Below, piece by piece: positions 1 to 8,464 of a stretch of 36,032 bases of DNA. A program made the position numbers and the translations under genes. This DNA is from Alphaproteobacteria bacterium (lineage in GTDB: Bacteria > Pseudomonadota > Alphaproteobacteria > M2410), in assembly GCA_030614785.1 (NCBI GenBank), contig JAUWTJ010000041.1:1-36032 (forward strand), given 5' to 3'. Below the pieces are notes generated by a model, which made no database searches, was not told where the DNA came from, and was given only the letters and a program-made list of their open reading frames with translations. The stretch's first letter is position 1; every line of letters starts with the position of its first letter.

Positions 1-46
1 CAATGCGTTCAAGTTGATCGGGCGTCAGATAGAACAGATCATTCAT
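1..46 (-). CDS. IS5-family transposase, N-terminus only (runs off left edge)
   Basis: On the minus strand an ATG at 46 opens a frame reading MNDLFYLTPDQLERI before the window ends. This is the typical start of IS5-family (IS427-like) DDE transposases. An AAGGA lies about 12 bases upstream of the ATG. The terminal repeat at 104-121 marks the outer end of the element, so this is the 5' end of an insertion sequence extending leftward. Whether the rest is intact cannot be seen. The family call rests on remembered similarity of 15 residues, supported by the matching IS end at the other edge of the window. Confidence 0.75.
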   Translation of the reverse strand, partial: MNDLFYLTPDQLERI

Positions 47-103
47 CAGAAAAGAATCCTTTTCCTCAATGAATCACAGCAAGAACCCCTTGGGAATCCC
101 AAA

Positions 104-121
104 ATTTAATAGGTCCTGAGC
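104..121 (-). repeat. Terminal inverted repeat of the left IS copy
   Basis: An 18-base IS end that matches the repeat at 35912-35929 at 15 of 18 positions. It borders the CTAG that contains the stop codon of the neighbouring protease gene. Confidence 0.7.
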
Positions 122-2470
122 CTAGGGCTGAACGGTAAACCCGCCAGGCAGAACATCATCGCCGCCGTCGGCATTCGTCACTCGCACGTCCCAGACCCGC
201 GCCCGTCTCGGCCCCTTGTAGGATACTGTGATCGTGGCCGTGATAGTCGTCGCATCGACCACGACAACGTTTGAGGCTACCGGTGATTTTCCCGAACCGT
301 TTTCCATACTCAGCGTTGCATCCGCGGCAAAGCCACCACCCCAAATCGTCACATCGACCGAGGTGGCCGGGCTGATAATGATACCTGGTTCTATCGAGCC
401 CACCAGCACGCCGACCGCCGGAGCCTCCACAGTCGTGCTGGTCTCGCCGGTATTGTCGGCGGTATCGATTTCGTCGCCCACCGTCGCTGCCACCGCCCGC
501 AGGGTATGCGCCCCGAGAATGGTGGTATCATCCGTGACCCAACTAAACCCGAGCGCGGTCGATGAGCCGGATGTCAAGGTCGTGCTCTGAGTACCGATGG
601 TCGTCCCTCCGGTCAGATCCGACAGCGTCACGTCGAAGGTTTCCGCGAAAGTGCCCTGGTTGGCCACATCGACCGAGACCGTTACTGTGCTGCCCTGGGC
701 TACCGGGTCCGGAGCTGTTACGGACACCACCGCAACATCATTGGTCGGGTCCATCACATTAGAGGTCGCAATGCCGGAATTGTCGGCCAAATCCACTTCG
801 CCGGTGACAACGCTGGCGCTCGCGGTCAGCGTATGTGTTCCAGCCAAAACGGGATCCCAGGCAAAGGACACGGTTGTCCCCGATCCTGCCGCCAGATTAC
901 TGACCAGCTGCGATGCAGACGTGCCGTCCGGAGCGTCACTCATGGTGACAGTGAAGCTCTCACTTTCTGTCCCCTGGTTTTCGACCGCGACACTCACCGT
1001 GTTGGATGAGCCCGTCAAAACTGGTGACGGGGCGCTGACAGAAGCCACTGCCACATCATGGCTCGGCGCAGGTGGTCCAAAAGTAACGACCGTGTCAGCC
1101 CGCGCCATCGGTTCCGGAATTCCATCGGGGTCATTCGGCCAGATCTGGCCACATCCATTGCCGTCGTGGAACACAGCGCCGCTCATACCGTCGGCACATT
1201 CGCCGGTTTCGATCAGGGCTTGCCGGACCAGAGCCGGGCTCGGCCACGCCCCATTGGTATCGTTGTAGGCCTGTGCAAAAAGAGCTGCCATTCCGGCAAC
1301 ATGTGGAGACGCCATAGACGTGCCGGACATTTTCGTGGCGCCGCCGCCCAGTTTGACCGATTCGACATTGACCCCCGGCGCCGTTACATCCACATCTGCG
1401 CCGCGATTTGAAAATTTGGCGAAGCTGTCGTCATTGTACTTGCCCGACCCGGGAAAGACCAGAGCACCGCCCGTGCCGCCGGGTTGCCCGTCAATGTCGG
1501 TCAGCGCCGACACTGTTATCACTTCGTCAAAGGACGCTGGTGCGGCGAATTTTGCGTCGCCACTGTCGTTGCCGGCGGCAACCACCAATGTCGTTCCACT
1601 ATTGACCAATGCGATCACCGCATCGTGGAAAAACTGAATATCCGGATCTGCAGGATTGGCTGGATCGGTTCCGTCCGTACACACCGAACAATACGCCCCA
1701 AGGCTCATATTGGCCACTTGCACTGCCTCTGCGCTCCCGGCAAGACTGGTTAAATAATCGACGCCCGCCGTGATGTCGCCAAACGAACCTGAGCCATTTG
1801 AATCAAGCACTTTGATAGCGACCAAAGTGGCCTCGGGTGCAATGCCCAAGACGCTGGTGTTAACGTCGTCTGTTGCTGCGATGGTGCCACTGACATGGGA
1901 GCCGTGTCCTTCGTCATCCTGACCGCCCGGGGCGCAGCCCCCAACGCAGTTGCGGCTGCTTGCCTGATCGACGCGGCCTGAAAGATCGGGATGATTAAAG
2001 TCAATGCCAGTATCGATTACTGCGACCCGCACGTTACCTGCAGTATTGGATGCAATAGCAGGCCCGTTGAAGCCGTAGATACGATCCACGCCGCTCGGAA
2101 TGATTTGAGCAGAAGCCACTGCGTAGCGATCATTGCTGATCGAGAGGATGTTTGGATTGCGGGCCAGAGCGTCAAGAACGCGAAGCTGGTTTGCTGCCTT
2201 CAGGTCAATCGCCATACCGGACACGCCGTGGCGATAGATATGTCGCACTGAAAAGCCGTGCGCTGCAGCAAGCCGTGCCGCGACCTGGTCCGGTTGGTGT
2301 TCGTTGGCCTGGAAGCGCACCAGATAGCGTCCTGGCACAATAGTTCCAGCCTTTTTAACCGCTTCAGCCGTCTGCGCATGCGCTACAGTAATAGGAATTG
2401 CAATCATGGCAAGTGCCGCGAAAAGACCGCCCATAATGGCAAATTTCGTTCCCATACGTCCCACAATCAT
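122..2470 (-). CDS. Secreted subtilisin-like serine protease (S8) with CARDB-type domains
   Basis: This is a secreted endopeptidase of 782 residues. I chose the ATG at 2470 because AAAGGAG stands 6 bases upstream; a TTG at 2497 would add nine residues. From that start there is a signal peptide (hydrophobic core, probable cut after AHA near residue 32), an inhibitor-I9-like propeptide (about 45-115), then the catalytic domain: Asp153 in AVIDTGID, His189 in GHGSHVSGT, oxyanion Asn301 in VVAAGND, Ser385 in SGTSMASPHVAG. Two repeats beginning DVAVASVSAP and DVAVVSVTAP are CARDB-like Ig modules, and the last ~90 residues resemble an IPT/TIG fold ending GGFTVQP. I see no sortase, PEP-CTERM or autotransporter signal. 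It is oriented like the mccA operon but over 400 bases downstream of it. Its TAG stop lies in the CTAG at the IS junction, so the true C-terminus may be altered. Confidence 0.9.
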   Translation of the reverse strand: MIVGRMGTKFAIMGGLFAALAMIAIPITVAHAQTAEAVKKAGTIVPGRYLVRFQANEHQPDQVAARLAAAHGFSVRHIYRHGVSGMAIDLKAANQLRVLDALARNPNILSISNDRYAVASAQIIPSGVDRIYGFNGPAIASNTAGNVRVAVIDTGIDFNHPDLSGRVDQASSRNCVGGCAPGGQDDEGHGSHVSGTIAATDDVNTSVLGIAPEATLVAIKVLDSNGSGSFGDITAGVDYLTSLAGSAEAVQVANMSLGAYCSVCTDGTDPANPADPDIQFFHDAVIALVNSGTTLVVAAGNDSGDAKFAAPASFDEVITVSALTDIDGQPGGTGGALVFPGSGKYNDDSFAKFSNRGADVDVTAPGVNVESVKLGGGATKMSGTSMASPHVAGMAALFAQAYNDTNGAWPSPALVRQALIETGECADGMSGAVFHDGNGCGQIWPNDPDGIPEPMARADTVVTFGPPAPSHDVAVASVSAPSPVLTGSSNTVSVAVENQGTESESFTVTMSDAPDGTSASQLVSNLAAGSGTTVSFAWDPVLAGTHTLTASASVVTGEVDLADNSGIATSNVMDPTNDVAVVSVTAPDPVAQGSTVTVSVDVANQGTFAETFDVTLSDLTGGTTIGTQSTTLTSGSSTALGFSWVTDDTTILGAHTLRAVAATVGDEIDTADNTGETSTTVEAPAVGVLVGSIEPGIIISPATSVDVTIWGGGFAADATLSMENGSGKSPVASNVVVVDATTITATITVSYKGPRRARVWDVRVTNADGGDDVLPGGFTVQP

Positions 2471-2887
2471 CCCTGACTCCTTTAAGAAATGCTCCAAAAT
2501 GCGACCCTTCGCGTCAATTTACTCGCGAGGCTGCAGTTTACCGGTTTTTGTAGAGGGAATCCAAGCAAAACCCGCGCCAGGCCGCCAACCGGTGCTCGCG
2601 GAATTTGGCTGGCACGCCAAAAGCCCGGTCTGCCGCCTAAAAATCCGAATATTCTCCTCACGGACTGATTCCCTGCTGACGGTGCAAATCAACCAAACGA
2701 GGCACGTTCTGGAAAAACAGCGTTCCCGGCTGGAAGTATTTGCCGTACCTACAACTGGTTATGGATTTTATTACTGCGCGAAAAATTCCGGCATCGGAGT
2801 TTTTGCACAGTCAGTATCATTCACCGACTTTCAGGACTGCGTGTTTCGATCCTGCTATCGATGAGATACCGCACCAGGGGCGGAAGG
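2471..2887. other. Intergenic region without a recognised gene
   Basis: These 417 bases separate mccA (ends 2888) from the protease start. Apart from the protease ribosome-binding site next to 2470, I found no convincing terminator hairpin, promoter pair or RNA gene. Open frames here have no ribosome-binding site and no recognisable product. The protease promoter presumably lies here because the gap is too long for simple read-through. Confidence 0.5.
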
Positions 2888-4906
2888 TTACCCCTCGCCG
2901 TCTTCTTCCTTGTCAAACACCACAACCACGCTACCCTCATCGACCTGATCGCCCTCTTCGACAAGGACCTCAAACACCGTCTGGTCGGATGGTGCCACGA
3001 GGGTGTGTTCCATTTTCATGGCTTCGAGCACGACGAGGGCGTCGCCCTTGCGCACGCGGGCGCCGGCTTCGGTGTTGACGGCGGTGATCCGGCCCGTCAT
3101 GGGGGCGGTGAGATCGCCGGAGCCGGCCTCGTCCTCGCCTGTCACATCAACCGGATCGATACGCTCGAGCTCATAAAGACGCCCGTCGCGGAAGAGATGG
3201 ATCGCCGGTCCGAAAGTTCGCACAGCAACATCGAGACGCTTGTCGCCGATCAGCGCCGACAGCGTGTTACCGCCATCCAGTAGCTGTCCGCTCAGGCTCA
3301 TGGTTTCGCCTTCTGCCTCGACAACAATGCCGCCTTTCGAGAAGCCGACAAGCACAGCGTGCCGCCCGTCCGGGCTTTCAAAGGCCATGGGATGGGTCAG
3401 GACCGGGTTTGGCGCATTGAGACGCCAGCCGTCGGTTGCTGCAAAGGGGTCGTGGCTTTCGCTGCGTGCCGCGTTCTCGACAAGCAACGTATAAAGAGCT
3501 GTCAGGACCAGTACTTCGGCGTCAATGGCTTCGACCTGAGGCACAAGGTCATCCTGATGCCGCTCGATAAAGGCGGTGTCGAGTTCACCGGCCCGAAATG
3601 CCGGGTGCCGGGCAACCTCGCCGAGGAAGGCGGCGTTGGTTTTAAGGCCAATGACTTCAATGTCCGTGATGGCGCGCGACAGGTGCCGAATGGCGTCCGC
3701 TCTGTCGCTGCCCCAGGCGATGACCTTGGCGATCATCGGGTCGTAGAACATGGTAACTTCGTCGCCGGAGCGCACACCGGTATCAACGCGGACATGACCG
3801 GAGGCGGCAGGCAGTCTCAAGTGGTGCAGCACGCCAGGGGACGGGAAGAAACCTTTCGCGGGATCTTCTGCATAGAGCCTGACTTCAAGCGCGTGGCCAT
3901 TAATGGCGAGCTCATCCTGCAGTTTCGGCAATGGCTCGCCTGATGCGACGCGGAATTGCCATTCGACCAGATCCTGACCGGTGATCATCTCGGTGACCGG
4001 ATGCTCGACCTGGAGACGGGTGTTCATCTCCATGAAATAGAAGCCGTCGGCATTCAGCCCGTTTGAGGCATCAACGATGAATTCGACAGTCCCCGCCCCC
4101 TCGTAGCCGATAGCTTTGGCGGCGTCGGTTGCGGCGCTGCCCATGGCGGCGCGCATCTCGTCGGTCATCCCCGGCGCGGGGGCTTCTTCGACGACTTTTT
4201 GATGCCGCCTTTGAATAGAGCAATCGCGCTCAAACAGGTGGACTGCATTGCCGTGGGCGTCGGCGAAAACCTGAATTTCAATGTGGCGCGGCGAAGAGAC
4301 AAATTTCTCGACAAGAACATTGTCATCACCAAAGGCGGACTTGGCCTCGCGTCTTGCGGCTTTCAGCTCCTTGCCAAAGCGCGCCGGATCCTCGACCTTG
4401 CGCATGCCCTTGCCGCCGCCGCCAGCGACTGCCTTGATGAGAACCGGATAGCCGATTTCGCCGGCCTTTTTGGCGAGAAACTCGTCGTCCTGGTTGTCGC
4501 CGTGATAGCCTGGCACCACCGGGACACTGGCCTTTTCCATCAGCGCCTTGGCCGCGTCTTTCAGCCCCATGGCCTCGATGGCTGAAGGCGGCGGGCCGAT
4601 CCAGGTCAGTCCTGCCGCTTCAACTTGCGCGGCAAACTTTGCGTTTTCCGACAAAAATCCATAGCCCGGGTGAACCGCCTCCGCGCCGGATGCCTTTGCG
4701 ACCTCTAGCAGCTTGTCGGCATCAAGATAACTTTGCGCCGCCGGAGCCGCGCCGATGAGATATGCCTCATCAGCCAACTCAACATGGGCGGCATGAGGCT
4801 CAACCTCGGAATAAACCGCGATTGTGCGAATGCCCATGCGCCTCGCGGTGCGTATAATCCGGCAGGCGATTTCGCCGCGGTTGGCAATGAGGACAGATGA
4901 AATCAT
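2888..4906 (-). CDS. mccA: Methylcrotonyl-CoA carboxylase, biotin-containing alpha subunit
   Basis: Carboxylates its own biotin with ATP and bicarbonate, then hands CO2 to the beta subunit, which converts 3-methylcrotonyl-CoA to 3-methylglutaconyl-CoA in leucine breakdown. The 672 residues show, in order, the biotin carboxylase N-domain (SSVLIANRGEIACRII), the ATP-grasp domain with its glycine-rich GGGGKGMRK, the carboxylase C-domain with EMNTRLQVEHPVTE, a linker/BT region and a C-terminal biotinyl domain with the target lysine in EAMKMEH (about Lys631). Size and architecture also fit propionyl-CoA or acetyl-CoA carboxylase alpha subunits; the adjoining mccB and methylglutaconyl hydratase decide for MCC. 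The ATG at 4906 lies 10 bases after the double TAG that ends the hydratase gene, so it is the last gene of the operon. Confidence 0.9.
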   Translation of the reverse strand: MISSVLIANRGEIACRIIRTARRMGIRTIAVYSEVEPHAAHVELADEAYLIGAAPAAQSYLDADKLLEVAKASGAEAVHPGYGFLSENAKFAAQVEAAGLTWIGPPPSAIEAMGLKDAAKALMEKASVPVVPGYHGDNQDDEFLAKKAGEIGYPVLIKAVAGGGGKGMRKVEDPARFGKELKAARREAKSAFGDDNVLVEKFVSSPRHIEIQVFADAHGNAVHLFERDCSIQRRHQKVVEEAPAPGMTDEMRAAMGSAATDAAKAIGYEGAGTVEFIVDASNGLNADGFYFMEMNTRLQVEHPVTEMITGQDLVEWQFRVASGEPLPKLQDELAINGHALEVRLYAEDPAKGFFPSPGVLHHLRLPAASGHVRVDTGVRSGDEVTMFYDPMIAKVIAWGSDRADAIRHLSRAITDIEVIGLKTNAAFLGEVARHPAFRAGELDTAFIERHQDDLVPQVEAIDAEVLVLTALYTLLVENAARSESHDPFAATDGWRLNAPNPVLTHPMAFESPDGRHAVLVGFSKGGIVVEAEGETMSLSGQLLDGGNTLSALIGDKRLDVAVRTFGPAIHLFRDGRLYELERIDPVDVTGEDEAGSGDLTAPMTGRITAVNTEAGARVRKGDALVVLEAMKMEHTLVAPSDQTVFEVLVEEGDQVDEGSVVVVFDKEEDGEG

Positions 4907-4916
4907 AGGTCTTCTA

Positions 4917-5714
4917 CTACTCCGCCCATGTCGGTTTGCGTTTGTCGAGGAAGGCCTGCGTGCCCTCCTTGCCTTCGTCGGTGGCTCGAATATCGGCGAT
5001 GCGCTTTGCCGTATCTTGCCTCAAATGATGATCAATCTCGCGCCACATCACGTCATTGATCAGATCCTTGGCGGCATGGACGGCTTTCGGACCATTTTTC
5101 AAGATCTCGCTGGCGAGGCGCTCAGCCTCATTTTGCAGCGCGTCCTTGTCGTCGACCACGATGTGGACAAGGCCGATCCGCCTGGCTTCCTCGGCATCAA
5201 ACCGCTCGGCGGTGGTGAAATAGCGCTTCGCCTGTCTGGGACCTATCGCTTCGACCACATAGGGCGAAATCGTCGCCGGGATGAGCCCGAGACGCACTTC
5301 TGACAGGGAGAAGAAGGCCGCCTTCGAGGCCACTGCAATGTCGCAGGCTGCAACAAGTCCGACGCCGCCGCCCATGGCCGGGCCATTGACCAGCGCAATG
5401 GTTGGCATTGGCAAGGTCGCGATCCGGTGGAAGCATTCGGCAAAGCGCTCGGCATCCATCAGGTTGTCGGCGTGGGTCATGTCTGCCGCCTTGCGCATGG
5501 TTGCGAGGTCTGCCCCGGCCGAGAAGCTTTTGCCTGTTCCCTCAATGAAGACAACGCGTACACCGTCGGCGCCGCGCAGTTCATCCAGGATATCGTTCAT
5601 CCGTGCAAGAAGATCCGCGTTCAGCGCATTGTGCACTTCAGGACGATTGAGACGGATAAAGGCAACGCCTGCCTGGGTCGCGTCAAAAATTACTGATTGG
5701 TCATTTTCACTCAT
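4917..5714 (-). CDS. liuC: Enoyl-CoA hydratase, probable methylglutaconyl-CoA hydratase
   Basis: A crotonase-fold enzyme of 265 residues. The fold signatures are visible: oxyanion-hole segments GKSFSAGADL and NGPAMGGGVGLVAACD, followed by FSLSEVRLGLIPATISPYV, a pattern usual in AUH/LiuC-type methylglutaconyl-CoA hydratases. Standing between mccB and mccA, it would hydrate the carboxylase product 3-methylglutaconyl-CoA to HMG-CoA. I start it at the ATG at 5714 because GGAG lies upstream at a good distance; a GTG at 5732 overlapping the mccB stop codon would add six residues. The gene ends in two consecutive TAG codons just before mccA. Substrate is inferred from position; crotonases cannot be assigned by motif alone. 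Confidence 0.85.
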   Translation of the reverse strand: MSENDQSVIFDATQAGVAFIRLNRPEVHNALNADLLARMNDILDELRGADGVRVVFIEGTGKSFSAGADLATMRKAADMTHADNLMDAERFAECFHRIATLPMPTIALVNGPAMGGGVGLVAACDIAVASKAAFFSLSEVRLGLIPATISPYVVEAIGPRQAKRYFTTAERFDAEEARRIGLVHIVVDDKDALQNEAERLASEILKNGPKAVHAAKDLINDVMWREIDHHLRQDTAKRIADIRATDEGKEGTQAFLDKRKPTWAE

Positions 5715-5731
5715 AGTCTGTCTCCACTTCA

Positions 5732-7339
5732 CTACATACGGAACACGCCGAATTTTGTCTCACCAATGGGGGCATTAAGCGCGGCGGAAAAACTCAAGGC
5801 CAGAACGCGCCTTGTTTCGCGCGGGGTGATGATCCCGTCATCCCACAACCGGGCCGTGGCAAAATAAGGATGCCCCTCTTCCTCATAACGCTCGCGGATC
5901 GGCTGTTTAAACGCTTCGGCCTCTTCGTCGCTCCAGCTTTTGTCCTGCGAGGCCAGGCTGTCGCCGCGCACGGTCGCCAGCACAGAAGCGGCCTGCTCGC
6001 CGCCCATGACGGAGATACGCGCATTCGGCCATGTGTAGAGGAAGCGCGGTGAATAGGCCCGGCCGCACATGCCGTAGTTCCCTGCGCCATAGGAGCCACC
6101 AATGACCAGCGTGATCTTCGGCACCTGGGCACAGGCCACAGCGGTGACCATTTTGGCGCCGTCCTTGGCAATGCCGCCAGCCTCGTATTTTGAACCCACC
6201 ATGAAGCCGGTGATGTTTTGCAGGAAGAGCAGCGGGATCTTTCGCTGACAGCACAGCTCAATGAAGTGCGCCGCCTTTTGCGCTGACTCAGAAAACAGGA
6301 TGCCGTTGTTGGCGATAATACCGACCGGAATGCCCTCGATATGGGCGAAGCCGGTCACAATGGTGGTGCCGTAGAGCTTTTTGAATTCGTCGAACTCACT
6401 GCCATCGACAAGCCGCGCGATCACTTCACGAGCGTCATACTGCGTTGTGAGGGCTGCCGGAACGACGCCGTTGAGCTCCTCGGCGTCGAAGAGTGGTGCT
6501 TGCGGCGCTCGAAGTTCAACGGTTTGGGGCTTCGGCCTGTTTAGGCCTTTCACGATGTTGCGCACAATGGCGAGGGCGTGGGCGTCATCCTCGGCCATGT
6601 GATCAACGACACCGCTCTGGCGCGCGTGGACATCACCGCCGCCAAGATCCTCTGCCGTCACAATCTCGCCCGTTGCTGCTTTAACAAGCGGTGGGCCAGC
6701 GAGAAAAATTGTGCCCTGATTGCGCACAATAACCGTCTCGTCGCACATCGCCGGAACATAGGCCCCGCCTGCTGTACATGATCCCATCACAGCCGCGATT
6801 TGCGAAATGCCTTTTGCGGACAGGTTTGCCTGATTGAAAAATATACGGCCAAAATGCTCTTTATCCGGAAAGATCTCCGCCTGATTGGGAAGGTTCGCTC
6901 CGCCTGAGTCAACCAGGTAGATGCATGGCAGATTGTTCTCAAGTGCGATTTCCTGAGCTCGCAAATGTTTCTTCACGGTGACCGGATAATAGGTCCCGCC
7001 CTTGATGGTCGCATCATTGCAGACTATGACGCAGTCGCGGCCCGAGACCCGGCCAATACCTGTGATAATCGACGCGCCATTGATGTTGTCATCATACATG
7101 CCACCCGCAGCAAGCTGAGAGAATTCAAGGAACGGTGTCCCCGGATCGAGCAGATGATGCACCCGATCTCGCGGTAACAGCTTGCCGCGCGATATATGAC
7201 GCTCGCGTGATCGCTCATTGCCGCCAAGTGCGGCCGCCTCCACCTTTGCCTGGAGATCGCCCTCGAGAGCCGCCATAGCCTCGGTGTTTTCTTGCCAGCT
7301 CTCGGACCTGGGATTTACCAGCGATTTCAGGATCGCCAT
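5732..7339 (-). CDS. mccB: Methylcrotonyl-CoA carboxylase, carboxyltransferase beta subunit
   Basis: Transfers the carboxyl group from biotin to 3-methylcrotonyl-CoA. The 535-residue length and the text [48 protein letters not shown] and [20 protein letters not shown] are characteristic of the MCC beta family rather than the shorter propionyl-CoA carboxylase beta. Both crotonase-like halves are complete. It follows the DUF2817 gene by 33 bases and its stop sits 17 bases before the liuC ATG, so the block is clearly an operon. The ribosome-binding site is weak (AGAGGCG). Confidence 0.95.
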   Translation of the reverse strand: MAILKSLVNPRSESWQENTEAMAALEGDLQAKVEAAALGGNERSRERHISRGKLLPRDRVHHLLDPGTPFLEFSQLAAGGMYDDNINGASIITGIGRVSGRDCVIVCNDATIKGGTYYPVTVKKHLRAQEIALENNLPCIYLVDSGGANLPNQAEIFPDKEHFGRIFFNQANLSAKGISQIAAVMGSCTAGGAYVPAMCDETVIVRNQGTIFLAGPPLVKAATGEIVTAEDLGGGDVHARQSGVVDHMAEDDAHALAIVRNIVKGLNRPKPQTVELRAPQAPLFDAEELNGVVPAALTTQYDAREVIARLVDGSEFDEFKKLYGTTIVTGFAHIEGIPVGIIANNGILFSESAQKAAHFIELCCQRKIPLLFLQNITGFMVGSKYEAGGIAKDGAKMVTAVACAQVPKITLVIGGSYGAGNYGMCGRAYSPRFLYTWPNARISVMGGEQAASVLATVRGDSLASQDKSWSDEEAEAFKQPIRERYEEEGHPYFATARLWDDGIITPRETRRVLALSFSAALNAPIGETKFGVFRM

Positions 7340-7372
7340 AAGTCGCCTCTTCGTGATTTGATCAGACTGTTT

Positions 7373-8455
7373 CTATACCGTTTTCAGACCTTGATATGCA
7401 TGATCAAGCACCCAGTTCGCGCGTTCATGGACCAGGGCCTTCCATTCGTCATTATCACAATAGAGCGCATCGCGAATGGCCTTTTTGCCCTCGTTCCAGA
7501 GATCGCTGCCCGGAGTTTCATAAAGGTTGATCCAATTGTCGAAGCGCATGGCCGTCAGGACTGTGCCCACATCATAGGTACCATATTCAACCGCAATCCC
7601 GGTGAGCTGTTCAGGCGCAAAGACATCCAGAAAAGCAAAACACATCATCCCGGTGAGTTTTGCCGATGTTGATGATCCATCTTCAAAACTCGTCACTTCA
7701 TTGTTGTACCAGCTCTGAGCGCGCTCACAGGATCCGCGGAAGTCACCATTAAGAATCAGCTCGCCGTGACCATTGGGCCCGAGACCGGTATGGAAATCGA
7801 TGAGAGCGACATGATCAACGTCGCTCATGTGATCTGAAATTATTGACCGCAGCATCGTGTTCGACCATGTCGGAGCCGTGCCCGCGAAGAAAACACCGTC
7901 CGGGTGGGTGTGTTGTCCGCCCGATACAGCACCTTGCAAGGCCATTGGGCCATTCTTTTCCGCATAGGCAGCGAGCCCCCGATTGGCCTCCTCTAGCCCA
8001 CCGCCGGCCCAGACCTTCGGAACGGCAAACCGGTGGATTTCTTCGTAAGCGGCATTCACAGGATAAGGTTTGCTGTGATCAACGAAGTTCCTGTTGAGGT
8101 CGACATTGTCTTCAGTCACACGGCGCACATTGGCGAAACCATAGGGGTTCATCGCATGAACGAAAATGAGCGCGGTCTCTTCGCTGCGGTTTTGATGCAG
8201 GCCTTCTTTCAGATATCCTATCTGACAACCCGAGCCACAAAATCCCTCATTGCCATGTGTCCCCGAAATGATCACCAGCGCCTTTTTTGCGTCGTCGGGA
8301 CCAAAACGGGCAACATCCGTGTAAAGCTCTTCGCCATTCGGTCCGCTCGCATTCGGGTTCAACCGGTTCTCGATACTTGCTCCGGCTGCCCGGGCAGCAC
8401 CAAGAAACTTGTCGCGTGCCTCGTTGTAATCTGACGAGAAATATTCAAATACCAT
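7373..8455 (-). CDS. DUF2817 family M14-like zinc hydrolase
   Basis: A 360-residue cytoplasmic protein (no signal peptide) of the DUF2817 family, related to M14 carboxypeptidases and the succinylglutamate desuccinylase/aspartoacylase group. The expected metal and catalytic residues are visible: His67 and Glu70 in GTHGNEG, the NRN pair at 121-123 in DNVDLNRNF, His222 in LIDFHTGLG and Glu290 in GIAVEYGTYD. It should therefore be an active zinc amidase, peptidase or deacylase; the substrate is unknown. A good AGGAAA ribosome-binding site precedes the ATG. It sits 9 bases after the thiolase stop and 33 before mccB, so it is co-transcribed with CoA-thioester catabolism genes, which is an unexpected neighbour. 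Confidence 0.85.
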   Translation of the reverse strand: MVFEYFSSDYNEARDKFLGAARAAGASIENRLNPNASGPNGEELYTDVARFGPDDAKKALVIISGTHGNEGFCGSGCQIGYLKEGLHQNRSEETALIFVHAMNPYGFANVRRVTEDNVDLNRNFVDHSKPYPVNAAYEEIHRFAVPKVWAGGGLEEANRGLAAYAEKNGPMALQGAVSGGQHTHPDGVFFAGTAPTWSNTMLRSIISDHMSDVDHVALIDFHTGLGPNGHGELILNGDFRGSCERAQSWYNNEVTSFEDGSSTSAKLTGMMCFAFLDVFAPEQLTGIAVEYGTYDVGTVLTAMRFDNWINLYETPGSDLWNEGKKAIRDALYCDNDEWKALVHERANWVLDHAYQGLKTV

Positions 8456-8464
8456 TGTATTTCC

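Larger units (their letters stand above)
1..121 (-). mobile_element. Left-edge IS5/IS427-like insertion sequence, transposase-proximal end
   Basis: The segment holds the transposase start (46), a short leader and a terminal inverted repeat at 104-121. The repeat reads GCTCAGGACCTATTAAAT on the minus strand and directly follows CTAG (122-125). The end of the second copy (35912-35929) reads GGTCAGGACTCATTAAAT, also directly after CTAG; 15 of 18 bases agree, as expected for the left and right ends of one element type. The body of the element lies outside the window. Cutting at CTAG is common in this IS group (established knowledge); that CTAG is the target here is inferred from its presence at both junctions. 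Confidence 0.75.

Noticed and set aside
2406-2864. Plus-strand frame of 152 codons between mccA and the protease
   Set aside because: Half overlaps the protease signal-peptide region antisense, no ribosome-binding site, no motifs.
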